From NCBI GenBank assembly GCA_934747265.1, contig CAKVGI010000001.1, forward strand, positions 43,123-107,122: a stretch of DNA of 64,000 nt. The letters are read 5' to 3'. Numbering within the stretch: the stretch's first letter is position 1; each line of letters opens with the position of its first letter. Positions 49,443 through 57,317 of the stretch are shown here, piece by piece. The notes below the pieces were generated by a model. It was not told the origin of the DNA, made no database searches, and worked only from the letters and a program-made list of their open reading frames with translations. Both the position numbers and the translations under genes were made by a program. The DNA comes from an uncultured Rickettsiales bacterium. Lineage in GTDB: Bacteria > Pseudomonadota > Alphaproteobacteria > Rickettsiales > UBA1997.

Positions 49443-49484
49443 TTCCTCTTTATTTTTAAATTTATAGATGAAGTAAAGAGGAAT
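49443..49484 (+). terminator. Hairpin downstream of hdeD
   Basis: ATTCCTCTTTA at 49442-49452 is the reverse complement of TAAAGAGGAAT at 49474-49484. The stem is followed by TTTTATAAAA. It probably ends the hdeD transcript. Confidence 0.6.
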
Positions 49485-49635
49485 TTTATAAAATGACATA
49501 AAAGAAATTAAGAAGATTTAGTACATTATGATATATTAAAAATTAGTAAAGTTTTATAATTATATCACATAAACCGTTTGAAAAATAAATATTATGATTT
49601 ACAATTATGTTATATATCGATCATTTTTATATGGT

Positions 49636-50372
49636 GTGAATAATAACAAAGCGTTTTCATAATAGAATTATCAATAGTTTTAATAATTATTGGCTTATTG
49701 GTTGCTGGAATTACTGGCGGACAAAGTTTGATTGAAAGCACGAAAATGAGAACAATAGCAACAGAAATAAGAAATTATGAACAGGCTTTAAATTCATTTT
49801 ATTCACTTAAAGGCTATCTACCTAGCGATATAAGAAGAACTGGTAAAATTGGATATTTAAGCGGACAAATTTATGATTCAAACAGTTTTTCAGCACCTTA
49901 TAATTCTAATGGTAATGAATACGGCATACCAAATGAATTTTCAGCACCGTTTGTTGATTTATATTTGGCAAAAATAATTGATTTTGAGCCAAAAAATACA
50001 AATTTATCATATATTAAGAATGGTTTCTATACAAATAATGGGAGTAATCCAATATCAAAAGCGTACAAAAATATAATATATTCTTATAGATATACAGATG
50101 ATAGAGATGATGGTCCTAGTTATTGGAGATACGGATTGGCTGATAAGAATAATATATTTCTAGCTATTGCAAAAGGTTCAGATTTGTTTACTTTTTCAAA
50201 AATTATATGGGATTTAGATAAAAAAATTGATGATGGCATATATAATACTGGAAAGTTTAGGGGGTATTGCAGAGATAGTAGGGGTAGATATTACGGAAGA
50301 ACTTCTTATGAATCCGCCATTAAAAATAAAAATTATTATTGTCCAGAGGTTTTGATTACAACTAGTTTTTAA
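49636..50372 (+). pseudogene. Type IV pilin-like gene with a one-base frameshift in its signal peptide
   Basis: From a GTG at 49636 the frame reads N-N-N-K-A-F-S and then breaks near 49660. Restoring one T there gives the SLIELSIVLIIIGLLVAGITGGQSLIES continuation shared by the other pilin at 62.8-63.5 kb. The downstream 49698-50372 frame (224 residues) is open, with the paralogue-like KIDDGIYNTGKFRGYCR near its end. As it stands the prepilin cleavage region is out of frame with the body, so no working pilin would be made unless translation slips or reinitiates at 49698. Confidence 0.75.
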
Positions 50373-50464
50373 TAATAAATACCGTTATGTTTTATTGATG
50401 TGATTTTTGCGACCATCATAAAGAAATTATAAATTAATAAAATATTCCGCAAGTTATTTTATCT

Positions 50465-50989
50465 TTAATCGCTAATTGGCAAACCTAATTTTTGTAATGG
50501 TATATAATTAAAATAATATTCGCAACCAACGCTAATTATATAGTCTAGTACATCCTTATATTCTGATTTTAAAAACCAATCATTTAATAAATAAATATAT
50601 TGCACTTCAATATTCAAACGACTAAAAATTTTTTTATACTGCTTCTTCTTAAAATCACAAGTCTGCAATTTTTCATCAACAGAACCAGCAACTTTTTGAA
50701 ATTTGCATTCGATAATATAAAATGTATTATTTATGATTACATAGATTGAATCATCTGGCAAAAGTCTTTTAGACCAATAATCTTTCCAATTTATACTCCT
50801 ACTTTCAAAAAATTTATATAAACCATATTTTTTAAAAATAAAAGCAACAGATTCACCATTATAAAAAACTTCATTGTTATCATCAACAAAATAATTCTTC
50901 TGCTGATTTAAAAAAGTTTTTAAATCTGTTTTTCCTTCAAAAATTAAGCCAGTTTTGGTGTTGGCTCCACCTATGCCGTTTTGTTTCAT
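50465..50989 (-). CDS. Type II restriction endonuclease (PD-(D/E)XK fold)
   Basis: The 174-residue protein has a PD-(D/E)XK core: LLPDDSIYVIINNTFYIIECKFQ supplies Asp and the E-C-K pair, followed by a conserved KLQTCDFKKKQY helix. The start ATG at 50989 is chosen because an AGGAGA lies four bases upstream (50994-50999) and immediately after the stop of the 487-residue gene; an earlier ATG at 51031 lies inside that gene. It would cut the site protected by the methyltransferase two genes upstream. The recognition sequence cannot be read from the protein. Confidence 0.75.
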   Translation of the reverse strand: MKQNGIGGANTKTGLIFEGKTDLKTFLNQQKNYFVDDNNEVFYNGESVAFIFKKYGLYKFFESRSINWKDYWSKRLLPDDSIYVIINNTFYIIECKFQKVAGSVDEKLQTCDFKKKQYKKIFSRLNIEVQYIYLLNDWFLKSEYKDVLDYIISVGCEYYFNYIPLQKLGLPISD

Positions 50990-50990
50990 C

Positions 50991-52454
50991 TTATCTCCTA
51001 TTGCTTGCAGAATCGTAAATTTTTCCATCAATACTAACTATTTCAGTATCCAACTTTAATTCGTTCTTTTTGTTATACAGTTTTTTTAATTTATTAACAA
51101 ATTTATCATCATCCTCCAAATTTATAATCATATAATAAGATTTTTTTATATTTTTTAACGAACTTTTATAAATTTCTAATTGTTTAGTTAAACCAGTTAA
51201 ATAATGTGGACTAGGAGATAATTTCATTTCAATTAAAATTCTTAAATTATTTCCAGAAGATATTTTAAAATCAACAGGACCGTTTCCCGTCCATGCCTCT
51301 GGTGTTAGATCTAGATCACTCTTTTCAATTATCTTATTGACATATACTTTAAAAATACTTTGCCAACACTTTTCATTTTTGGGCTTTTTATTGTTATAAA
51401 GTAAATTTCTTTTTGTTTCATTATCATTATCTATAAAATTTTTAAAGCTATTAATTATATCATCTATAAGTTCTAATATATCTTCATTTTTTTTAGTATT
51501 ATAATTTGGAATTATTTTCGGGTTCTGTTCTATAAAATTTAAAAAATTTTTTATTGAATTTACACCAATAGGATCGTTATTAAAATTATAAGCAGAAATA
51601 TTGTAATTATTTATAAAATCAGATATTTCTTTAACTACAGAGATATTATCGTAAACATAATTTCCAAGATTTTGTTTTAATTCCTTTTTTCCGCTTTTCT
51701 TCTCAGCACAATAACTAAGAATATCTGATATATCTTGATTTATTGCTATTTTGTGTATGTCAAAGTTTCCTTCTCTTTGAATAAACATATTAAAAACATT
51801 TTTAGTATCATCTTCCAAGGGTAATTCACTCAATATATCAAGTGGTAATAACAATATAGGTTTCCCATTTTCCAACGGATGTTCTGGCAAATTAAAATTT
51901 CCAAATTTTTTTGTTGGTATATTAAGTCTTATAGATTTATCTTCAGTAAATTTGCAGAGTGGTTCATAAATAATATTAGCGGTCATATCACTTATAAAAT
52001 CAGCACCAATATTTTCTTCTAATAAAAATAATATATTAAAAATATTTGAATCTTTAGCACCTCTTTCTATAAGTTCTATAGCTCTATCTAAAATTTGTTT
52101 CGCTATTTTTTTTCCTATTCCGCGACCTTTATTATTTTTAAATGCATATCCAAGACATAATCCGTTTATTTCTTTAAATTGTAATTTTTGAATTAAATTA
52201 TTTTTTGCTTTTATGTAAATTTTTTCTTCCTTAACACCAATCAAAGATAAAATATCTGTGTATAATCTTTCAAAAAAAGCCTTGTATAAATTAAATGCTT
52301 CATTTTTAAAAATATTAAATGAACTAAATTTTAATAGTAATGGATCTATAAAAAGTGGAACATCCATATTTAATATTGGATTCAATATTCCTTCTTCATC
52401 AAACAAGTTTGAATCTATATTATAAAATTTTGATAATGGCAATATGTTAAGCAT
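50991..52454 (-). CDS. 487-residue protein with a C-terminal PD-(D/E)XK nuclease motif
   Basis: This middle gene of a restriction-modification operon encodes a mostly helical protein. Near its C-terminus the active-site pattern of PD-(D/E)XK nucleases appears: Asp395 (GPVDFKIS), Glu409-Met-Lys411 (RILIEMKLS) and Gln425-Leu-x-x-Tyr428. The first 380 residues match nothing I know. It overlaps the methyltransferase stop by eight bases and ends with an AGGAGA that serves the next gene. It may be a second nuclease, a Mrr-like modification-dependent enzyme, or an accessory defence factor. The motif is seen; the role is inference. Confidence 0.6.
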   Translation of the reverse strand: MLNILPLSKFYNIDSNLFDEEGILNPILNMDVPLFIDPLLLKFSSFNIFKNEAFNLYKAFFERLYTDILSLIGVKEEKIYIKAKNNLIQKLQFKEINGLCLGYAFKNNKGRGIGKKIAKQILDRAIELIERGAKDSNIFNILFLLEENIGADFISDMTANIIYEPLCKFTEDKSIRLNIPTKKFGNFNLPEHPLENGKPILLLPLDILSELPLEDDTKNVFNMFIQREGNFDIHKIAINQDISDILSYCAEKKSGKKELKQNLGNYVYDNISVVKEISDFINNYNISAYNFNNDPIGVNSIKNFLNFIEQNPKIIPNYNTKKNEDILELIDDIINSFKNFIDNDNETKRNLLYNNKKPKNEKCWQSIFKVYVNKIIEKSDLDLTPEAWTGNGPVDFKISSGNNLRILIEMKLSPSPHYLTGLTKQLEIYKSSLKNIKKSYYMIINLEDDDKFVNKLKKLYNKKNELKLDTEIVSIDGKIYDSASNRR

Positions 52455-53295
52455 TATTTACCTCTTTAATGTTATTAATCCTCTTCTTCCCCACTTCTAA
52501 ATACTCCTTCTCAACATCAATCCCAACAAACTTCCTGCCATATATCTTACAAGCAACACCAGTTGTGCAACTACCGGCAAAAGGATCTAGAACTAAATCG
52601 TTCTCGTTTGTGCTTGCAACAATAATTCGTCGTAATAAGTCTAAGCTTTTTTGCGTTGGGTGTTTGCCAAAAATTTTTTCCTCCTTTTTTGGCGTGTTTA
52701 TTGCCCAAACGCTCCTCATTTGATTGCCTTTTTCGTGCAAAATTTCATATCTATCAGTTTTACCGCAATGCAAACATTTTATTTCTTTTTTATAATTATC
52801 CTCCCAATTTTTCATTGCCTTGTAATTAAATGTATGTTTACCTTTCTTGTCTTTTCTTGCCCAGATCAATGTTTCATGACTAGCGGTAAAAAATCTACAA
52901 CTTAAATTTGGTGAAGCATTTGGTTTTAACCAAGCTATATCGTTAAGTATGTGATATTTTAATAATTGTAAAGCATAACCACATTGATAAATTGAATGAT
53001 ATGTGCCACTCACCCATAGAGTACCATTTGGTTTCAACAATCGTTTACATTCCTTCAACCACTCCAAGTGGAATTTAAAATTTTCTTCGGCGGTTTTACC
53101 AATGTCCCAATCGCCCTTTTTAACACTAACCATTTGACCGTTTTGGCAAGTGAAACTTCCGCCACTCAAAAAATATGGCGGGTCGGCAAACACCATATCA
53201 AAAGTTTCATCTGGCATTTTTCGCATAATTTCTAGGCAATTGCCATTATAAAGCCTCGTGTTTTCATTACTATAAAAAACTTCTATTTTATCCAT
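52447..53295 (-). CDS. Adenine-specific DNA methyltransferase (DpnA/M.HindIII-like)
   Basis: The 282-residue beta-class methyltransferase has the catalytic D-P-P-Y motif in FADPPYFLSGGSFTCQNGQMVSV. Its target region and the SAM-binding FAGSCTTGVACKIYGRKFVGIDV come later. The stretch after DPPY closely resembles DpnA-type enzymes. It methylates N6 of adenine (or N4 of cytosine) in a specific site, protecting host DNA. It heads an operon with two nuclease-like genes, spaced by overlaps, with a GAGG ahead of the next start. Confidence 0.9.
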   Translation of the reverse strand: MDKIEVFYSNENTRLYNGNCLEIMRKMPDETFDMVFADPPYFLSGGSFTCQNGQMVSVKKGDWDIGKTAEENFKFHLEWLKECKRLLKPNGTLWVSGTYHSIYQCGYALQLLKYHILNDIAWLKPNASPNLSCRFFTASHETLIWARKDKKGKHTFNYKAMKNWEDNYKKEIKCLHCGKTDRYEILHEKGNQMRSVWAINTPKKEEKIFGKHPTQKSLDLLRRIIVASTNENDLVLDPFAGSCTTGVACKIYGRKFVGIDVEKEYLEVGKKRINNIKEVNNA

Positions 53296-53554
53296 TCTTT
53301 TTAAATAATCTTGTTCAATTATATATTATATTTTTCTTTTTATTAAGATCAATTATTTTTAATTTTTTAAGCTTATTTATAGTAAATTGTATTCATAACC
53401 ATCACATCCCTTATATTTTATTTCAATATGCCTTTCTTACATGATATTGTTCAGATATTAAGTGAGCAATAGAATTTAACTTGAAATTAATAACTAATAA
53501 CTTATAGTTGGATATAACCATAAAAATAAATAAAATATTAAAAGGAAAATCAAA

Positions 53555-54001
53555 ATGCCAAAGGAAAGGTTTAAAGTAGTACCCGCTGTTTATTTAATTA
53601 TCAAGAATGATAATAAAATTTTATTATCATTAAGAAACAATACAGGATATATGGATGGATATTATGGTTTAGTATCTGGACATGTTGATGGAGGCGAACC
53701 GGCTAGATTCGCTTGTATTAGAGAAGCAAAAGAAGAAGCTGATATGATATTAAACATGCAAGATTTAAAACCATCATGTATAATGCACAGATTAACGCCA
53801 GAAAGAGAATGCATTGATATATTTTTTATTATTGAAAATTACTATGGTAATATTACAAATAAAGAACCGAATAAATGTGCTGGTCTCAAATATTTTGATT
53901 TAGATAATTTACCAAATAAATTAATAGATTATGTAAGAGTCGGTATTGAAAATTCCTTAAATGGTAGATTTTATTGCGAATATGGGTTTGATATAAAATG
54001 A
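53555..54001 (+). CDS. Nudix hydrolase
   Basis: The 148-residue protein has a complete Nudix box at about 42-64 (GHVDGGEPARFACIREAKEEADM), fitting GX5EX7REUXEEXGU except for the last hydrophobic position. It hydrolyses some nucleoside diphosphate derivative; the substrate is unknown. A GGAAAATCAAA leader precedes the ATG. Its TGA overlaps an ATG at 53998 that begins an SDR fragment, showing it once headed a two-gene operon. Confidence 0.9.
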   Translation: MPKERFKVVPAVYLIIKNDNKILLSLRNNTGYMDGYYGLVSGHVDGGEPARFACIREAKEEADMILNMQDLKPSCIMHRLTPERECIDIFFIIENYYGNITNKEPNKCAGLKYFDLDNLPNKLIDYVRVGIENSLNGRFYCEYGFDIK

Positions 54002-54090
54002 AAAATGTATTAATTACTGGGGCTAGTCGTGGATTGTTCCTGTTATACTCCCTAATGAATCACATTCTGTTTTTGATAGAAATGATATAG
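53998..54090 (+). pseudogene. Truncated short-chain dehydrogenase start
   Basis: The first 12 codons read M-K-N-V-L-I-T-G-A-S-R-G, the N-terminus of an SDR enzyme (the TGASRGIG cofactor motif). After G-L the frame continues into unrelated sequence and stops at 54088-54090. It overlaps the Nudix stop (ATGA). The rest of the SDR gene is missing; the junction is near 54035. Confidence 0.65.
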
Positions 54091-54184
54091 CTTCTGGAAA
54101 ATAATAATATCCTTCTTGCCTTAATTGTTTACCAATTGTACTTTTACCTGAACCAATTCCACCTTCTAATGCTATTATTTTCAT
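54023..54184 (-). pseudogene. Truncated P-loop kinase start
   Basis: From an ATG at 54184 the frame reads M-K-I-I-A-L-E-G-G-I-G-S-G-K-S-T-I-G-K-Q, a Walker A at 9-16 of the deoxynucleoside-kinase or AAA_28 kind. It ends after 53 codons at 54023. The frame runs into the SDR fragment from the other strand at about 54035-54040. The body of the kinase is missing, so this is the 5' part of a deleted gene. Confidence 0.65.
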
Positions 54185-54245
54185 TTGTATTGACTTTTAT
54201 CGTTTTTAATCCAGTATATAAAAAATATAAAAGTAAATAGAGATA

Positions 54246-54866
54246 ATGAAAATTCACACAATCTTTTTTGATTGGTATCATACACTATCAAATGATAATT
54301 TTTGGGGGCATATTAAAAATAATAATCCAAAATTATATCAAGAAATTACTAAAAAAGTTTTTAATAATCCAGATATTTCTGTTAAAGAATGGATGAGGGG
54401 TTTTATTTCAACAAACGAAATAATAAAAAAAATATCAAACGATGACAAAGAGTTTAATTTTTTAAAAAATGAATTAATTCATAGTGTTAAAAATACAAAA
54501 TTTGCCAATAAAGATATTATAGTTCTTTTAAACAAATTAAAACAGAAGGGTATAAAATTAGTTATAGCAACAGATAATATGGATGTATTTATGGATTATA
54601 CAGTCCCATCGTTAAATCTATATGATTACTTTGATGATATAATATGTTCTAGCAATATTAATTGCTTAAAAATTGATTTGTTTAGTGAAAAACCAAGATT
54701 TTTTGAAGATTATTTATCAAAAAATAATATAAATTATAAAGACTGTTTATTTATAGATGATCAAAAGAAATTTATAGATTTTTATAAAAAATATGGAATG
54801 AATACTGAAAGAATTGAAAATACTGATGATATTGAAAATATTGTAAGAAAATATATTATGTTATAG
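54246..54866 (+). CDS. HAD-superfamily hydrolase-like protein
   Basis: The 206-residue protein has the HAD layout: motif I FFDWYHTLS with nucleophile Asp9, motif II near VIATDN, motif III Lys, and motif IV LFIDDQKKFIDF. The second Asp of motif I (normally DxD) is Tyr11. This usually means an activity other than a normal phosphatase, or none. The substrate is unknown. Its neighbours are two truncated genes and a repeat. Confidence 0.7.
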   Translation: MKIHTIFFDWYHTLSNDNFWGHIKNNNPKLYQEITKKVFNNPDISVKEWMRGFISTNEIIKKISNDDKEFNFLKNELIHSVKNTKFANKDIIVLLNKLKQKGIKLVIATDNMDVFMDYTVPSLNLYDYFDDIICSSNINCLKIDLFSEKPRFFEDYLSKNNINYKDCLFIDDQKKFIDFYKKYGMNTERIENTDDIENIVRKYIML

Positions 54867-54949
54867 GTTTTTTATAATTCTTTTTATTTCAATAATAGCT
54901 AGTTTGTATAATTCTTTATTTGTTTTATAATTTTTTTGTGGTGTTGGGT

Positions 54950-55140
54950 TCGGAGACTTAACGCCATAAACCCCCCTTACCCCCATTATCAGGGGGGAAT
55001 TGATGGGTATCCTTATCAAGTGGGATGGGGACTCTTACTCTTATTGTGGAGGACTGAGTAAAAGGTGGTGCGTGGATACCTTTATTAGAGGGGGGACATT
55101 CTCATCGGGAGTGGTACCATTATCATGGAGTTGATGATAC
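54950..55140 (-). repeat. GC-armed repeat copy adjoining a truncated gene
   Basis: CCCCCTTACCCCCATTATCAGGGGGG at about 54971-54997 is followed by units such as CTTATCAAGTGGG and TTATTAGAGGGGGGAC up to about 55100 and CATTATCATGGAG to 55131. The last unit runs into the coding region of the EEP fragment at about 55135-55140, marking an insertion or rearrangement point. Confidence 0.7.
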
Positions 55141-55279
55141 TCATTAATTTGTCTAACAAATCACTATTTTTATTCGGATCTTCTGCTTCTTGAATAACAT
55201 AAATATCTCCATTTAAGGATAAAATTGAATTAATTTTATTTCTAAAAGCACCATTACAATTCCAAGAAATAATTCTCAT
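55085..55279 (-). pseudogene. Endonuclease/exonuclease/phosphatase (EEP) gene, 3'-truncated by a repeat
   Basis: The first 45 residues (MRIISWNCNGAFRNKINSILSLNGDIYVIQEAEDPNK) are the N-terminus of an EEP-family nuclease, with the Asn/Glu metal-site region. After LLDKL the frame continues with MSIINSMIMVPL, which is translated repeat sequence. The remainder of the enzyme (about 200 residues) is absent. The truncation coincides with the repeat boundary near 55140. Confidence 0.75.
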
Positions 55280-55302
55280 AAATTAATATAATATTAGATT
55301 TA

Positions 55303-56697
55303 TTATTTATTTTCCCCATTATTCATAAACCTTGCCACATCCCTTATATGTTTCACGGGATAAATTTTTATCTTATACTTTTCTGGCTTGAATTGTTTTA
55401 TGTTAAATATACCTTCGGGGACGATGGCTTTTGTGAAACCAAGTTTTTCGGCTTCTTTTAATCTTGCTTCTATTTGTGAAACCATACGGATTTCGCCGGA
55501 AAGTCCAATTTCGCCGATCGTCATGCAATCTTTTGGTACGGGTTTGTCTTTTGATGCGGATATGAGAGCTAGGGCGACTGGTAGGTCGGCACCTGGTTCG
55601 TCTATTTTTAAACCGCCAACAACATTTAGATAAACTTCTTTGTCAAGAAGGTTGAGTCCGTATCTGCTTGCTAAAACGGCTATTATCATTGATAGTCGGT
55701 TTTGATCCCAACCTACGACGGCACGGCGGGGCATTGGCATGTATGATGGAGCGATTAGAGCTTGAATTTCGGCAAGTAGCGGTCTTGTACCTTCTATGCC
55801 ACCAAATACAACACTTCCGCTGACATTGTCTTTTCTGGAAGATAAAAATAATTCTGATGGATTTTTGATTTCCATTAAGCCACTGTCTCCCATGTCAAAA
55901 ATACCGATTTCGTTTGCGGCACCGAAACGGTTTTTTATGCTTCGAAGTATTCTAAATTGGTAGTCCTTGTCTCCTTCAAAATAGAGTACGGTGTCAACCA
56001 TGTGTTCTAAAACCTTTGGTCCTGCGATTTGTCCGTCTTTGTTTACGTGGCTAACAATTAACATTGTTATATCTTTTGTTTTTGCAAGGGATACAAGTTC
56101 ATTGGCACAAGTTCTAACCTGTGAAACAGTACCCGGTGCAGAAGAAATTTCTGGCGAAAAAATTGTTTGTATTGAGTCAATTACAACTACTGATGGTAAT
56201 TCTTTTGCAATGCTTTTTAATATATCGTTTACAGATGTTGCCGATGCAAGTTTAATAGGAGCTTTTTTAAGTCCTAACCTGTCCGCTCTAATCCTAACTT
56301 GGTTGGTACTTTCTTCACCTGAAATATACATACAATTTACGCCATTGTTTGCCAAGGCACATAATGTTTGCAAGAGTAGGGTAGATTTTCCAATACCCGG
56401 ATCGCCACCAATAAGTACGGCGGAACCTTTGACAAGACCACCACCTAAAACCCTGTCTAACTCGCCAATACCAATAATTTCCCTTGGGCATTCGTTGATT
56501 TCTTTATCAAGAGCTTCAAAATTTAACAAAACCCCGTCTTCTTTTTTGATTTTGCCTGTTGCTTCATTGTGGGTAATGAGTCCGCCTTCTTCTTTCTCTT
56601 CTGTGATTGTATTCCATTCGTGGCATTCAGGACATTGTCCAGACCATTTTTTTAAAACCGCTCCGCAATTTTGACAAATAAAAACTGATTTTGACAC
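55303..56697 (-). CDS. radA: DNA repair protein RadA
   Basis: The 464-residue protein has the N-terminal zinc finger Cys8-x-x-Cys11 and Cys22-x-x-Cys25. The RecA-like ATPase follows with GGDPGIGKST Walker A. The RadA-specific KNRFGAANEIGIF and the C-terminal LonP-like domain (DLPVALALISA) complete it. RadA promotes branch migration in recombinational repair and processing of stalled forks. The base composition is a little less AT-rich than neighbours. It is 33 bases from rpmB on the same strand. Confidence 0.97.
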   Translation of the reverse strand: MSKSVFICQNCGAVLKKWSGQCPECHEWNTITEEKEEGGLITHNEATGKIKKEDGVLLNFEALDKEINECPREIIGIGELDRVLGGGLVKGSAVLIGGDPGIGKSTLLLQTLCALANNGVNCMYISGEESTNQVRIRADRLGLKKAPIKLASATSVNDILKSIAKELPSVVVIDSIQTIFSPEISSAPGTVSQVRTCANELVSLAKTKDITMLIVSHVNKDGQIAGPKVLEHMVDTVLYFEGDKDYQFRILRSIKNRFGAANEIGIFDMGDSGLMEIKNPSELFLSSRKDNVSGSVVFGGIEGTRPLLAEIQALIAPSYMPMPRRAVVGWDQNRLSMIIAVLASRYGLNLLDKEVYLNVVGGLKIDEPGADLPVALALISASKDKPVPKDCMTIGEIGLSGEIRMVSQIEARLKEAEKLGFTKAIVPEGIFNIKQFKPEKYKIKIYPVKHIRDVARFMNNGENK

Positions 56698-56730
56698 TGT
56701 CCTTACTATTTTGATTATTTTAATTTATAT

Positions 56731-57078
56731 TTATTTTTCTTCTTTTTTAGTACTTCTTCTTTTGCTGATTATTTTAATATCTTTATAAGTACCTTTTTGA
56801 ATTAAAGCTTTTTCAATTCTTCTTCTTAATTTTTTAGCTTTATCTGTAAGTTTATTACCTCTATAATTAATTATAAAAGAGTCTAAATTTCCATACTTAT
56901 TTATAGTTCTTAAAGTATTAGCGGAAATTTTTAAAGTAATATTAGTTCCTAATACATCACTTTTTAAACTAACTTCTTTTAAGTTTGGCAAGAAATCTCT
57001 TCTAGTTCTTCTTTTTGATTTGGAAACATTATTTCCAGTCATTACACCTACGCCAGTTAATTCACATCTACTTGACAT
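56731..57078 (-). CDS. rpmB: 50S ribosomal protein bL28
   Basis: The 115-residue protein opens SSRCELTGVGVMTGNNVSKSKRRTRRDFLPNL, the alphaproteobacterial L28 start. LKISANTLRTINKYGNLDSFI follows. The family core is about 78 residues, so the C-terminal 30 residues are an Arg/Lys-rich extension. It binds 23S rRNA in the large subunit. It precedes radA and has a terminator-like hairpin of the neighbouring GH130 gene upstream. Confidence 0.95.
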   Translation of the reverse strand: MSSRCELTGVGVMTGNNVSKSKRRTRRDFLPNLKEVSLKSDVLGTNITLKISANTLRTINKYGNLDSFIINYRGNKLTDKAKKLRRRIEKALIQKGTYKDIKIISKRRSTKKEEK

Positions 57079-57257
57079 TTTTATTATACATTATTAATAA
57101 TTCATATTCATAAACATTATGAATCACTAATTATTATTGTCAAGCAAATTATTCAAAAAAAATAAAAAAAATATTGAAAATAATGGGTAAAATAGGTGAA
57201 GAAATACATGATATTTTTTACTATATTAAACATTTTAGTGAAAAATATATATGTAAA

Positions 57258-57290
57258 AACTAACAAATATATAAAATTAATTTGTTAGTT
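57258..57290 (-). terminator. Terminator of the GH130 operon
   Basis: AACTAACAAAT at 57258-57268 and ATTTGTTAGTT at 57280-57290 form an 11-bp stem followed on the minus strand by a T-rich stretch. It lies 28 bases past the GH130 stop at 57318. Confidence 0.65.
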
Positions 57291-57317
57291 TTTTGTTTTG
57301 TATATAATTAATTTTTA

